Origin: Nonomuraea indica
GTDB lineage: Bacteria; Actinomycetota; Actinomycetes; Streptosporangiales; Streptosporangiaceae
Assembly (NCBI RefSeq): GCF_002850745.1
Contig: NZ_KZ559469.1
Span: forward strand, 435,846 to 499,845
DNA: 64,000 nucleotides
Reading direction: 5' to 3'
Shown here: positions 32,953-42,175 of the stretch, one piece after another
Position numbering within the stretch: the first letter of the stretch is position 1
Layout: each line of letters begins with the position of its first letter
Program-made: the position numbers and the translations under genes
The notes under the pieces: model-generated
Databases searched by the model: none
Told to the model about the DNA's origin: nothing
The model's input: the letters and a program-made list of their open reading frames with translations, nothing else

Positions 32953-35900
32953 TCATGTGGTCAGGCGTCGCAGCTCGGCGACCAGCTCGCCCACCGTCGG
33001 GTGATCGAAGATCGCGGCGATGCCGATCTCCACGCCGAACCCCCTGCGGATCTTCTCGACCAGACCCACCGCGGTGAAGGAGTCCCCGCCCAGATCGAAG
33101 AAGTTCTCGTCGGGGCCGACGGACTCCACGCCGAATTCGGCGCACCACATCTCCCCCAGCCGGGCCTCGATCGACGCGTCGTCCGACGGCGTCCCCTCCG
33201 AGGGCCGCGCTGGCGCCGTGGCCGGCGCTCCTGGCCGGCCGTCGCCGGCGTCGTCCGGCACGCGCCCCTGGTTCCTCAGGACCGCGTCCTCCCCGGACAT
33301 GGTGATCGCCACCTGCCTGTGGCCGGGCCGGCCCAGGAGGCGCAGCAGCATGCCGACCCCGGTCTCGGGCGCGATCCCGCCGTCGGGCGACGGGTCCTGC
33401 CCCGCGTCGGCGCCCCGCTCGCCACGCGCGGCCTCGGGGGCGACCATGGTCTCGTCGACGCGGCGCATGGTGAAGCCCCTGACCTCGACCGCGACGTCCC
33501 CGCCGGCCGTCAGCACGTCGATGTCCGCCACGATCGTGCCCGAACCGCTCGGGCGCCGGCGGATGTGGCTGTAGGCGAGTCCCGGTATCGGCCGGTGCAC
33601 CACGATCGACTGGTACGCGAAGGGTGCGTGCGGAGGCTCGAGGTCGGGATCGCGCGCCAGTGACACCGCCGCGTCCAGCAGGGTGGGATGCAGGACGTGC
33701 TCGCCGAGCTCATGGTCGAACGCCTCGGGGAAGGTGAGCACGGCGAGCTTCGTGCCGGCGTCCTCCCCGGAGATCCAGATCTCCTCGCCGGGCCATCGTG
33801 GACCGATGGTGAACAGCCGGTTCTCGGGGGCGTTCGCGGGTGTCCGCCGCTCGGGCAGCGACGCCCGCAGCCCGTCGAGGTCCACCTTGTCGGCCCCCGC
33901 GTCCACGAGCCCGATCTCCCCTGTCGTGTGGAGGCGGTGGTCGTCGGGCGAGCCGGGCGACGGCGAGAGCGGAGCGGTGCGAACGGTGAATCGCCAGAGG
34001 TCCTCCTGCGGTTCGAAGGCGACCTCCAGCGACACGGGCTCCCGGGTGATGATCGGCCGGCGGAAGACCATGTCGCGCAGCTGCGCGGGCCGCCCGTCCG
34101 CGTGGCCGACCGCCTCGTGGAAGGCGCGCAGGACGAAGTCGACCTGGGCCGTGCCGGGCAGCACCGGCACGCCGTCCATGCGGTGTTCGTCGAGAATCGG
34201 ATAGTCCTCGGCCGACAGCCGGGTCGACCACCGGCGCGCGCCCGGCTCCGATCCGGTGCGCCCGGTCCGCGGTTGCCGCCCCTGGCGGGCGGCCATGCCG
34301 ACCTCGGCCCACGACGGCCAGTTGATCGTCGTGGAGACGCAGCCCGCCAGGGGTTGCCGGCGCACCACCGCGTCGAGGAAGGCGTTCGCCGCGGCGTAGT
34401 CGGCGCCGCCCACCAGACCCCTGAGCGCGGCACGGCTGGAGAAGGCCACGAAGAAGTCGAGGTCCGTACGGCCCCGCAGGACCTCCAGCAGCGCCAACGT
34501 CCCGTGGACCTTCGGCGCGAGGACCGCCGACACCTCCTCCCGCGTCCGGAACCGGAGCATGCCGTCCCCTGCCACTCCGGCGAGGTGGAACACCCCGTTG
34601 ACGGCTCCGAAGGAGTCGATCACGCGCCGCAGCGCGTCCGCGTCGGTCACGTCGCACGCCTCGACGCGGCAGTCGGCTCCGAGAGCCCGGATCTCGGCGA
34701 GCTCGACGTCGTGCCCGCCTGTCGTACGGCGGCCCAGCAGCAGCAGCCGCGGTCGCAGGCCGGTGTCCGCCAGGCCGCGCGCCACGGCCAGGCCGAGGCC
34801 GCCGAGCCCGCCGGTGATGACGTAGGCACCTCCGCGACGCAGGCCGGCGGGCCCCGCACCGTCGGGGACGAGCTCCCGCTCGCCGGGAACCCAACGCCGA
34901 TCCCCCCGAAGCGCCACGATCTCCGACCGGTCGAGGGCCCGCAGCTCCGCGAGCAGCCGATCGTCGCCGGCACCGCCCTGGACGTCGACGAGCTTGCACA
35001 CGGCGCGGGGGTTCTCGAGCATGTAGCTGCGCAGGAGTCCGAGCAGCATGGCCCGTACCGGGTGCACGATCTCGCCGCCCGTCACGTCCGCGGCCAGCTC
35101 GGTGACGACCAGGAGGTCGCGGCCGCGCTTGTCGGGCGCCCGCCGCGCCGCCTCCCGCAGGAGCTCGACGATCCGGTGGAAACCGGCTTCGAGCTGGTCG
35201 TCGACGCTGCTCAGGTCAGGTTCGGCAAGCTCGCCGAGCTGCGTCGCGTCGACGATCAGCTCCGGGTACCGCCGCGAGTCCCTCAGCTCGTCCAGCAGCC
35301 GGCCGACGTCCGCCGGGTGCCGGGGGCGGATCACGAACCCGTCCGCCGCCTCCGAGTACGCGGAACCGTGCCGCACCCGTACCGCGTCCCACCCGGCCCT
35401 GTCGAGCAGTGCGGACAGCTCGTCGGCCCGCCGGGGATCGTCGGGCAGGAACACCAGCGGGCGTGAGCCGTCCCGCGCGCCGGTGTCGCGGTGCCCGGCG
35501 GGTGCCGCTTCCACCCACGTGGGCAGCCGGAACACCGCACGGCCGGCGGGTTCGTCCTGCTCGCGGGCGGGCGCGTCGGTGACGGGGCCGCCCGGGGAGG
35601 CCGGCTCGATCCAGTGGCGCTCACGCTGATACGGGTAGCCCGGCAGCGGGACGCGCTCCCGAGGACCCGTCGCCCCCAGCGACGACCAGTCGACCTGCGC
35701 GCCGAGGGTCCACATCCGGGCCAGCGCCTGGAGGAACGAGGCGCGTTCGGTGGCGCCCTTCGACGGCCCGCTCGGGAGCGTCGGCACCGTCAGGTGCCGC
35801 TTGGCGCGCACCTGGGGATGTGCGCGTGCCAGGGTGCTGAGCGTCCGCCCGGGGCCCACCTCCACCAGCACCCGGTCACCGTCGGACAGCACGGCGTCGA

Positions 35901-38013
35901 GCGCCTGCCCGAACAGGGCGGGCCGGGCGGGCCGCCGGATCCAGAAGTCCACGCTGCCGGCCTGCGCCGCCTCCACCGGGCCGCCCGTGGACGCCGAGTA
36001 GATCGTCCAGCGGGGAGCGCGCGGTTCGATGCCGGCCGTGACCGGCGCCGGCGCGCCTGCGGGTGACCCGTCCGTCGTTCGGGCCCGCGCGCTCACCAGC
36101 CGTACCGCCTCCGGGAGGGTGAACACCTCGGCGAGCGCGGCGGCGGCGAGCTCACCGACGCCGTGGCCGAGCAGCGCGTCGGGCTCGATGCCCAGCGCCA
36201 GCCACAGCCGCCCCAGCGCGTACTCGACGCTGAAGAGCAGCGGCTGCGCGACGGCCGGGTCCGCCACGCCCTCCGACGCCTCCTCCCAGCTCCGCCGTCG
36301 TGGCAGGCCGTGCGCCTGGAAGAGGTCGAGGCACTCGTCGAGTGCCGCGCCGAACACCGGTTCGGTGCGCTGGAGCTCCGCCGCCATGCGGGCGTGCTGC
36401 GCCCCTTCGCCGGGGAACAGGAACACGGTGCTCCGGTCCGCCCGTTCCGCCGGGGTGACGACCCGTCTCCCGTGGTCGAGCACCGCTGTGGCCGCGTCGG
36501 ACATGCTCTCGACCACCACAGCGCCTCGGACCGGATGCGGCGTACGGCCCTGCCGCAGCGTGAAGGCGACGCTGGAGAGCGGGTCCGCGCACTCCTCGAA
36601 GGAGCGCGCGAGCCGCTCCGGGTAGGCCTCGGCCGCGGACGCCGTCCGGCCTGACCACACGATCAGCTGCGTGGATTCCGGAGCGGGGCCGACCGCGCGG
36701 GCCGGCGCCTCTTCGAGGATCGCGTGCGCGTTCGTGCCGCCGATCCCGAACGAGCTGACCCCCGCCAGGCGTCGCCCGCCGGCCGACCGAGGCCACGGAC
36801 GCAGCGTGTCGTTGACGAAGAACGGTGAGCGCTCAAGCTCCAGGAACGGGTTCGGCTCCGCGAAGTTGACGCTCGCGGGGATCTGCTCGTGGCACAGCGA
36901 CAGCGCGGCCTTGATCAGCGAGGTGATCCCCGCCGCGTGGCCCAGGTGGCCCACGTTCCCCTTGATCGATCCGATGGGGCACCGCCCGGGCGCGACGCCC
37001 GGCGTCGCCCGAGCGCCGAACGCCTTCCTCAGCGCGGCGATCTCGATGGCGTCGCCCAGCCGGGTCGCGGTGGCGTGCGCCTCCACGTACCCGATCTCGT
37101 CGGCCCTCACGCCGGCGAGCTCCATGGCTCTCAGCACGACCTCCGCCTGCCGATCGGCGCTGGGCGCGGTGAAGCCGACCTTGTTCGCGCCGTCGTTGTT
37201 GACGGCCACGGACCGGATCACGGCGGAGATCCGGTCGCCGTCGGCCACCGCGTCGGCGAGCCGCTTGAGCACCACGACGCCGACGCCGCTGCCGAAGACC
37301 GTGCCGCCGGCCGCCGCGTCGAAGGGGCGGCAGTGGCCGTCCCGGCTCAGCGGGCCGTCCTGGGCCCACCAGTACCCGTGACCGACGGGGAACTCGACGT
37401 CGGCGCCGCCGGCGAGGGCGACGTCGCACTCGTGCAGCCGAAGCGCGTTCACGGCGAGATGCACGGCCACGAGCGAGCTGGAACACGCCGTCTGCACGGT
37501 CATGCTCGGGCCGTGCAGGTTCAGCTTGTACGAGACGAGCGTCGACGCGCTGTCGGGGTTGTTCCACATGCCGACCGCCATGCCGGTGGCGCTCCGGAGC
37601 GCCTCCAGGCTGCCGAGGACGCGGCCGATCCCGTAGCGGTTCGCGGCGACGGAGGAGAAGACGCCCGCCCTGCCGAGTCTCGGGGCGTCATGGCCGGCGT
37701 TCTCGACGGCGGCGTGCGACGCCTCCAGGAACATCCGCAGCTGCGGGTCGCACGCCTCGGCCTCGCGCCGGGTCAGGCCGAAGAACTCGGCGTCGAACAG
37801 GTCGACGCCCTCGGGTTCGGCCACGGCCCGCACGTAGGCGGGGTCGTCCAGCGCCTCACGCGAGACGCCGTTCGACCGGAGCTCGTCCTCGGACGGGAAG
37901 CGCACCGCCTCCCGCCCGGCCACGAGGTTCCCCCACAGCTGCCGGGTGTCGGCCGCCGCCGGGAAACGACCGGCCATTCCGATGATCGCGATCGGCTCAA
38001 CGAGGTTGCCCAT
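32953..38013 (-). CDS. Type I polyketide synthase, KS-AT(degenerate)-KR-DH-ACP
   Basis: A 1686-residue single-module PKS. KS 5-435: C177 (TACSSS), H313 (EAHATAT) and H356 (GNVGH) all present; VNNDGANKVGF is typical of KS domains that follow NRPS-type modules. AT about 527-780: the Ser motif is GHGVG (G618 in place of Ser), and the segment that normally holds the catalytic His is deleted. KR about 850-1240: TGGLGGLG and S1192/Y1206/N1210. DH 1268-1520: H1277-x3-G-x4-P and D1447. ACP 1612-1686: GGDS with S1645. The start ATG 38013 follows GGAAGG. It is last in the sulfotransferase operon. Confidence 0.92.
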   Translation of the reverse strand: MGNLVEPIAIIGMAGRFPAAADTRQLWGNLVAGREAVRFPSEDELRSNGVSREALDDPAYVRAVAEPEGVDLFDAEFFGLTRREAEACDPQLRMFLEASHAAVENAGHDAPRLGRAGVFSSVAANRYGIGRVLGSLEALRSATGMAVGMWNNPDSASTLVSYKLNLHGPSMTVQTACSSSLVAVHLAVNALRLHECDVALAGGADVEFPVGHGYWWAQDGPLSRDGHCRPFDAAAGGTVFGSGVGVVVLKRLADAVADGDRISAVIRSVAVNNDGANKVGFTAPSADRQAEVVLRAMELAGVRADEIGYVEAHATATRLGDAIEIAALRKAFGARATPGVAPGRCPIGSIKGNVGHLGHAAGITSLIKAALSLCHEQIPASVNFAEPNPFLELERSPFFVNDTLRPWPRSAGGRRLAGVSSFGIGGTNAHAILEEAPARAVGPAPESTQLIVWSGRTASAAEAYPERLARSFEECADPLSSVAFTLRQGRTPHPVRGAVVVESMSDAATAVLDHGRRVVTPAERADRSTVFLFPGEGAQHARMAAELQRTEPVFGAALDECLDLFQAHGLPRRRSWEEASEGVADPAVAQPLLFSVEYALGRLWLALGIEPDALLGHGVGELAAAALAEVFTLPEAVRLVSARARTTDGSPAGAPAPVTAGIEPRAPRWTIYSASTGGPVEAAQAGSVDFWIRRPARPALFGQALDAVLSDGDRVLVEVGPGRTLSTLARAHPQVRAKRHLTVPTLPSGPSKGATERASFLQALARMWTLGAQVDWSSLGATGPRERVPLPGYPYQRERHWIEPASPGGPVTDAPAREQDEPAGRAVFRLPTWVEAAPAGHRDTGARDGSRPLVFLPDDPRRADELSALLDRAGWDAVRVRHGSAYSEAADGFVIRPRHPADVGRLLDELRDSRRYPELIVDATQLGELAEPDLSSVDDQLEAGFHRIVELLREAARRAPDKRGRDLLVVTELAADVTGGEIVHPVRAMLLGLLRSYMLENPRAVCKLVDVQGGAGDDRLLAELRALDRSEIVALRGDRRWVPGERELVPDGAGPAGLRRGGAYVITGGLGGLGLAVARGLADTGLRPRLLLLGRRTTGGHDVELAEIRALGADCRVEACDVTDADALRRVIDSFGAVNGVFHLAGVAGDGMLRFRTREEVSAVLAPKVHGTLALLEVLRGRTDLDFFVAFSSRAALRGLVGGADYAAANAFLDAVVRRQPLAGCVSTTINWPSWAEVGMAARQGRQPRTGRTGSEPGARRWSTRLSAEDYPILDEHRMDGVPVLPGTAQVDFVLRAFHEAVGHADGRPAQLRDMVFRRPIITREPVSLEVAFEPQEDLWRFTVRTAPLSPSPGSPDDHRLHTTGEIGLVDAGADKVDLDGLRASLPERRTPANAPENRLFTIGPRWPGEEIWISGEDAGTKLAVLTFPEAFDHELGEHVLHPTLLDAAVSLARDPDLEPPHAPFAYQSIVVHRPIPGLAYSHIRRRPSGSGTIVADIDVLTAGGDVAVEVRGFTMRRVDETMVAPEAARGERGADAGQDPSPDGGIAPETGVGMLLRLLGRPGHRQVAITMSGEDAVLRNQGRVPDDAGDGRPGAPATAPARPSEGTPSDDASIEARLGEMWCAEFGVESVGPDENFFDLGGDSFTAVGLVEKIRRGFGVEIGIAAIFDHPTVGELVAELRRLTT

Positions 38014-38045
38014 GTCGTCCGCCTTCCGATTCGCCGGCAGCAAGG

Positions 38046-39770
38046 TCAGGCCCATTCGTCCAGGTTCGCCCGCAGGTGCTCGGCGAAGGCGTTCAGGGTG
38101 GGATACCGGTAGACCAGCACGGGAGAGATCTCCGTTCCGAGACGGACGGAGACCTCCGACACGAAACGCATGAGGGACATCGAGGTGAAGCCGGCGTCGA
38201 AGAAGCCGCCGTCGGGGTCGATGTCGCCCCGGCCGAGAGCGGACCGCGCGCTCTCGGCCAGCACGTCCCGCAGCGTCGCCGCCCGGTCCTCGCGCCGCGC
38301 GTCCCCCGCGGCCGGCGGGCCCTGCTTCCACCCGTCGCGCTCCGGCGACGCGTCACGCACCTCGATGCTCGACGGCACGACCGCGGGGTCCAGATGCTCG
38401 CTGAGCACCGCGTGAAGCGTGTCGCCGTCCACCGCCGCCGCGGGGCTCCGTACGACGGTCAGGCGGACGGAGCCGACTCCCCGGCTGTCCTCGACGAACG
38501 TCGCCACCGAGTCGACGACGCCGGCGATCCGGGCGGCCGTGCTCTCGATCTCGTCCAGCTCGACACGCGTGCCGTTGACCTGGACCTGCCGGTCCGCCCG
38601 TCCGAGGAAGCACATCGAGCCGTCGGGCAGCCGCCGGACGATGTCGCCGGTGTCGTACCAGCGTCGGCCGTCATGGCCGGGAGCCGGCAGCGGGGTTCCG
38701 TCCGTGTAGCCGAGTGCGCAGGCATCGGCTTCCACGTGCAGCCGGCCCTCAGGACCGTCGGCGGGGACGATCCTGACCTCGACGTGGTCCAGTGGGCGTC
38801 CGATGGGAACCGGGTCCTCGCCCGCGGCCCCGGCACCGGGCGGCACCAGGTGCATGCACACCACCTGCGGGGTCTCCGACGCCCCGTAGCAGTTGGCGAT
38901 CGTGGCACGGGGGGCGAACCGCGCCGTCGCCCGCAGCGCCGCGGCCGTGAGTCGTGCCCCGACCGAGCAGACCAGCCGCAGGCTGTCGACGGGAACCCGC
39001 GACGCGCCCGCCATGAGCTGGAGGAGGACCGGCGAGCCCTGGAGCACGGTGATGGACTGCTTCGCGAGCCAGTCCGCCATCAGCCGGGCATCGGCGGCCG
39101 TGCGGCTGTCGGGGATGAACAGCCTCGCACCGGTGAGCCAGGGCGCGATCAGCTCACGCAGGCTCGGGTCGTGGCCGGGTCTGCTGAGAAAGGCGACCCG
39201 GTCGGATTCGTCCATGGGCAGCGCCTTGAAGAACGCCGTGCCGGCCGCCTCGAAGGCGGCTCGTCCGACGACGATTCCCTTGGGCCTGCCCGTCGTGCCG
39301 GACGTGAAGAGGATGTGGCTGGCGTCGGCCCAGTCCGCGCCCGCCAGGCGCGAGGGTGGCGGCACGCCGTCGTTCCCGGCGGTGTCCAGCGGTTCCAGAC
39401 CGGCGGGTGTGGACGACGGCCCGAAGGCCGCCACGGCGCCGGCGGCCGTCAGCGCGCCGCGCACCCGCTCGGGACCCCAGTCGCCCAGGATCGCCGGGAC
39501 GGCGCCCGCGCTCCAGGCCCCCATGATCCGCGCGACGAACTCCGGGCTCCGGTCCGCCGGCACGCCGACCACGCGGCCCTCCAGGCGGTGATCCCGCAGG
39601 ACGCCGCCGACCTCCTCGCCGAGCGCGGCGATGTCGCCGAAGGTGATGTCGCGGTCCTGGTGGACCAGGGCGACCCCGCTCGGGTCGCGAGGCACCCGCC
39701 CGAGAAGTCCGGGCGCGGCGGTGCCGGTCGTGTCACGGACGGGGCCAGTCGGGTCATCTTCTCGGCTCAC
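38046..39770 (-). CDS. NRPS-type adenylation domain fused to a carrier protein
   Basis: A 574-residue loading protein. Adenylation motifs: A3 FTSGTTGRPKG (155-165), A5 NCYGASET (293-300), A7 YDTGD (372-376), A8 GRADRQVQVNGTRVELDE. D201 in GHDPS sits where Asp235 binds the alpha-amino group in NRPS domains, favouring an amino acid substrate. The A10 Lys is not in the usual NGK context; K482 is a candidate. The carrier domain (500-574) has its Ser at S530 in AGFTSMSL. GTG 39770 follows AAGGGAGG. It likely activates the starter and hands it to the PKS, 32 bases downstream. Confidence 0.88.
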   Translation of the reverse strand: MSREDDPTGPVRDTTGTAAPGLLGRVPRDPSGVALVHQDRDITFGDIAALGEEVGGVLRDHRLEGRVVGVPADRSPEFVARIMGAWSAGAVPAILGDWGPERVRGALTAAGAVAAFGPSSTPAGLEPLDTAGNDGVPPPSRLAGADWADASHILFTSGTTGRPKGIVVGRAAFEAAGTAFFKALPMDESDRVAFLSRPGHDPSLRELIAPWLTGARLFIPDSRTAADARLMADWLAKQSITVLQGSPVLLQLMAGASRVPVDSLRLVCSVGARLTAAALRATARFAPRATIANCYGASETPQVVCMHLVPPGAGAAGEDPVPIGRPLDHVEVRIVPADGPEGRLHVEADACALGYTDGTPLPAPGHDGRRWYDTGDIVRRLPDGSMCFLGRADRQVQVNGTRVELDEIESTAARIAGVVDSVATFVEDSRGVGSVRLTVVRSPAAAVDGDTLHAVLSEHLDPAVVPSSIEVRDASPERDGWKQGPPAAGDARREDRAATLRDVLAESARSALGRGDIDPDGGFFDAGFTSMSLMRFVSEVSVRLGTEISPVLVYRYPTLNAFAEHLRANLDEWA

Positions 39771-39818
39771 ACCGGCCTCCCTTGCGGCATGGCGTCCAGT
39801 CCATCGATCGGGGTCGCG

Positions 39819-41024
39819 TCACAACAGCTCGTCCCACACCGGGTGGAAGTACCTGGGATGAGCGCCGCGCAGCCGGCGCCAGTGCTCCTTGCGGTTCTCG
39901 GCCGGCGCGGTGTCGGCCCGGCGCTCCGGGTGGCCGCCGGCCGTCGCCCACGCCAGGTGCACCAGCGGGAGCACGGCCGACCCGCGCCGGGCCTTGCCCA
40001 GCTCCGCCCCGGCGCCGGTGACGACGCTCGACAACCCCGTCGCGTAGGCGTGCCTGACGGGTTCGTAGATCGCCGCGTTGAAGTACACGAACGGGTCCGG
40101 CGCCTCGTCGTCCAGGCGGCCGAAGTCCGTCACGTACAGCCGGTCGTGCCAGCGGCACATGACGCCGGCCCCGGCGGTACGACCCCGCACCCGGCACAGC
40201 ACGGCCATGGCCGAGGCGTCGCCGAGCGCGGACGCGTACGCCGAGAGGCGTCGCGCGACCGTGTCCACGCCGTACGCCATCCCGTGCCTGGCCCGTACGT
40301 TCACGATCATCGGAGCGACGGTCGCGATGGCCTCGCGGAGGGGGACGGTCTCGGTCGCGCAGTCCCTGGCGAAGACCCCGACCTCCCTGCGGACACTGGT
40401 CCGGGTGTTCCGGGGCAGCGTCGCCACGTAGTCCTCGAAGTCGTCGCCGGGCAGTTCCAGCTCGGTCTGCGCGACGCTCGCCAGCCGGTGGTGATCCCCG
40501 TCGCGGACGACCGGGGCGAGGTCCCTCCACGCGGAGGCGTCGAGGAACAGGAAGAAGGTGTACGGGAGCCCGCGGTCGGCCGCGACGGCGCGGGCGGCGT
40601 CCCGGAGCGCGTCCAGGACCGCCGCCCTGGCCGGGCCCGGCAGGGTGCGGTCCACGATGAGCCGCGTGCCGAATCCCGCGCGCGAACCGGCCAGCAGCCC
40701 CAGCCGGCCGTCGGCGCCCGCGGCGTGCAGGAGGTCCTGGAAGTGGAGCTCCGGCCAGTAGAGGTAGTCGCCGCGGCTGGGGAGCGAGTCGTAGAGGGGA
40801 AGGGCGCCGAGGATGCGGGGGTGGCCCGGTTGCCGGGCGATCAGGTACGTGACGGGCGCGTCGCCGGATCGTTCGAGAGTTCGCAGCCAGGCGCGGCTCT
40901 GGAACATGTCCCGCGGGTCGGCGACGTCATCCCAAGAATGCTCCGGGATGTCGCTCAACGAGGAGACGGGCTCCACGGTCACGAGCCCGGGCACTTCCGG
41001 CTCCGTGATTGTCTGATGTGTCAT
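39819..41024 (-). CDS. FemAB/GNAT-like acyltransferase (BioF2/Acetyltransf_6 type)
   Basis: A 401-residue protein of the group labelled peptidoglycan biosynthesis/recognition (COG3146-like). Features are the N-terminal DMFQSRAWLRTLE, LPRNTRTSVRREVG at the start of the second GNAT lobe, and VTGAGAELGKARRGS with AHPRYFHPVW near the end. Such enzymes N-acylate amines using acyl-tRNA, acyl-CoA or acyl carrier protein. In this operon it could acylate the amino group of the starter or transfer the finished acyl chain. It lies 21 bases after the sulfotransferase gene. Confidence 0.75.
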   Translation of the reverse strand: MTHQTITEPEVPGLVTVEPVSSLSDIPEHSWDDVADPRDMFQSRAWLRTLERSGDAPVTYLIARQPGHPRILGALPLYDSLPSRGDYLYWPELHFQDLLHAAGADGRLGLLAGSRAGFGTRLIVDRTLPGPARAAVLDALRDAARAVAADRGLPYTFFLFLDASAWRDLAPVVRDGDHHRLASVAQTELELPGDDFEDYVATLPRNTRTSVRREVGVFARDCATETVPLREAIATVAPMIVNVRARHGMAYGVDTVARRLSAYASALGDASAMAVLCRVRGRTAGAGVMCRWHDRLYVTDFGRLDDEAPDPFVYFNAAIYEPVRHAYATGLSSVVTGAGAELGKARRGSAVLPLVHLAWATAGGHPERRADTAPAENRKEHWRRLRGAHPRYFHPVWDELL

Positions 41025-41045
41025 CGAAATACGGCAGCCATGCGC

Positions 41046-41996
41046 TCACCCGGCCCCGTGATGGAGCCATTCGAGTAAATCCGGCTCCGCGAGTTCGGCT
41101 GCCCGGCGATCGTAGTGTGCACGGTCCTCGGCGGTGAGGAACTGCTGCCATTGACCGGACTTACCGCTGCGGAAAAAACGTCCGCGGTCGCGGATGAAGC
41201 CGAGTTGCTCGTCGGGTGCGAGTTCGGCGGCGCGATTGCGCATCTGCTGGAACGTGGCGGCCTCGACCAGCTCCGGCCACCTGTCCTCGTCGATCTCGAT
41301 GTCGAGCCGTTCGGCGAGCCGACGCATCTGGCCGGCGAGGTCGGCGGAGAGGTCGGCGTAGTGCAGCAGGACGACGTTCGGCTCCGCTCGGCGGACCCAC
41401 GCGCGGCTCTGCGTCCAGATCAGCGCGCGCAGCGAGTCGAGGTTGGCATGAGGCGGGTCGTCGTTGTCCACCCAACGCAGGAAGTACGTCCGCTCGTCGA
41501 GAAGGTCCCTCTCGTCATGGCCGTCGACCTGCGCCTCGGCCGCCCCGCCGGCGGGGTTGGCGGCCTGGTGGATCAGCCGGCGGATCACGTCACGTTTGAG
41601 GTTCTTGCCGTGGCTGCGCAGGGAGATGGCGACATCGCGCGGGTCCCGCCCCACCGTGATGAAGGTGACGTCGGGGTCGGCCGGGATGCCGTCGAGCGGA
41701 ATGTGGGTCTTGATGAAACGGCGGTGCTGCTGTGCGGCCAGGTGGTCCCAGACCTCCTGCTTGGGGCGCACGAGCATGTCGATCCACGGGGAGAGGCTTG
41801 ACAGGGGCGCGGGGAGCTGCGGCGTCTGGAAGACCAGGAGCGCGCAGATCATCTGAGTCCAGGTGGTGCCGCACTTCGCCGGCGAATTGATGACGATGTC
41901 GCCAGGACGAAATTCGAATCCGTCCCACCGGGAGCTGTCCTCCATCGGCGTGAGATAACGAGCCAGATGCGTCGTCACCGACGTGAGTTTAATCAC
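41046..41996 (-). CDS. PAPS-dependent sulfotransferase
   Basis: A 316-residue cytosolic-type sulfotransferase. The 5'-phosphosulfate loop is SPAKCGTTW (38-46), the catalytic His is H98 in KTHIP, the 3'-phosphate site includes GRDPRDVAISL (R117, S125), and the C-terminal FFRSGKSGQW matches the R-G-x2-GxW motif. It should place a sulfo group on a hydroxyl (or amine) of a small molecule. It is the first gene of the minus-strand operon with the acyltransferase, adenylation protein and PKS; the KR product's hydroxyl is an obvious acceptor. Confidence 0.88.
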   Translation of the reverse strand: MIKLTSVTTHLARYLTPMEDSSRWDGFEFRPGDIVINSPAKCGTTWTQMICALLVFQTPQLPAPLSSLSPWIDMLVRPKQEVWDHLAAQQHRRFIKTHIPLDGIPADPDVTFITVGRDPRDVAISLRSHGKNLKRDVIRRLIHQAANPAGGAAEAQVDGHDERDLLDERTYFLRWVDNDDPPHANLDSLRALIWTQSRAWVRRAEPNVVLLHYADLSADLAGQMRRLAERLDIEIDEDRWPELVEAATFQQMRNRAAELAPDEQLGFIRDRGRFFRSGKSGQWQQFLTAEDRAHYDRRAAELAEPDLLEWLHHGAG

Positions 41997-42024
41997 TCAA
42001 CAGGTTTTTAGGAAGACATGTGAT

Positions 42025-42040
42025 GGTATGCGCGCATTCC
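42025..42040. promoter_or_regulatory. Palindrome upstream of the sulfotransferase-PKS operon
   Basis: GGTATGCGCGCATTCC is symmetric except for one pair, centred on ATGCGCGCAT, 29 bases upstream of the operon's first start codon. The surrounding 175 bases are A/T-rich for this genome and hold no gene, so they are the likely promoter region. Confidence 0.4.
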
Positions 42041-42175
42041 GTATGTGAATCGCCAGTTGATTACCTTGCCCGTGTGACGGGGAGAGACTGCGCGCACAAG
42101 GAAATCCCAGCCAGGACCGTGTGACCGGCGAGACGCGCGCCGACATGCCTCCCCCGGTCGCCCGGCAGCGGCGGC

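Noticed and set aside
38046-39770. Fatty acyl-AMP ligase (FAAL) identity for the loading protein
   Set aside because: Motifs A5, A7 and A8 and the Asp at position 201 are of NRPS type, and no FAAL-specific insertion is visible.
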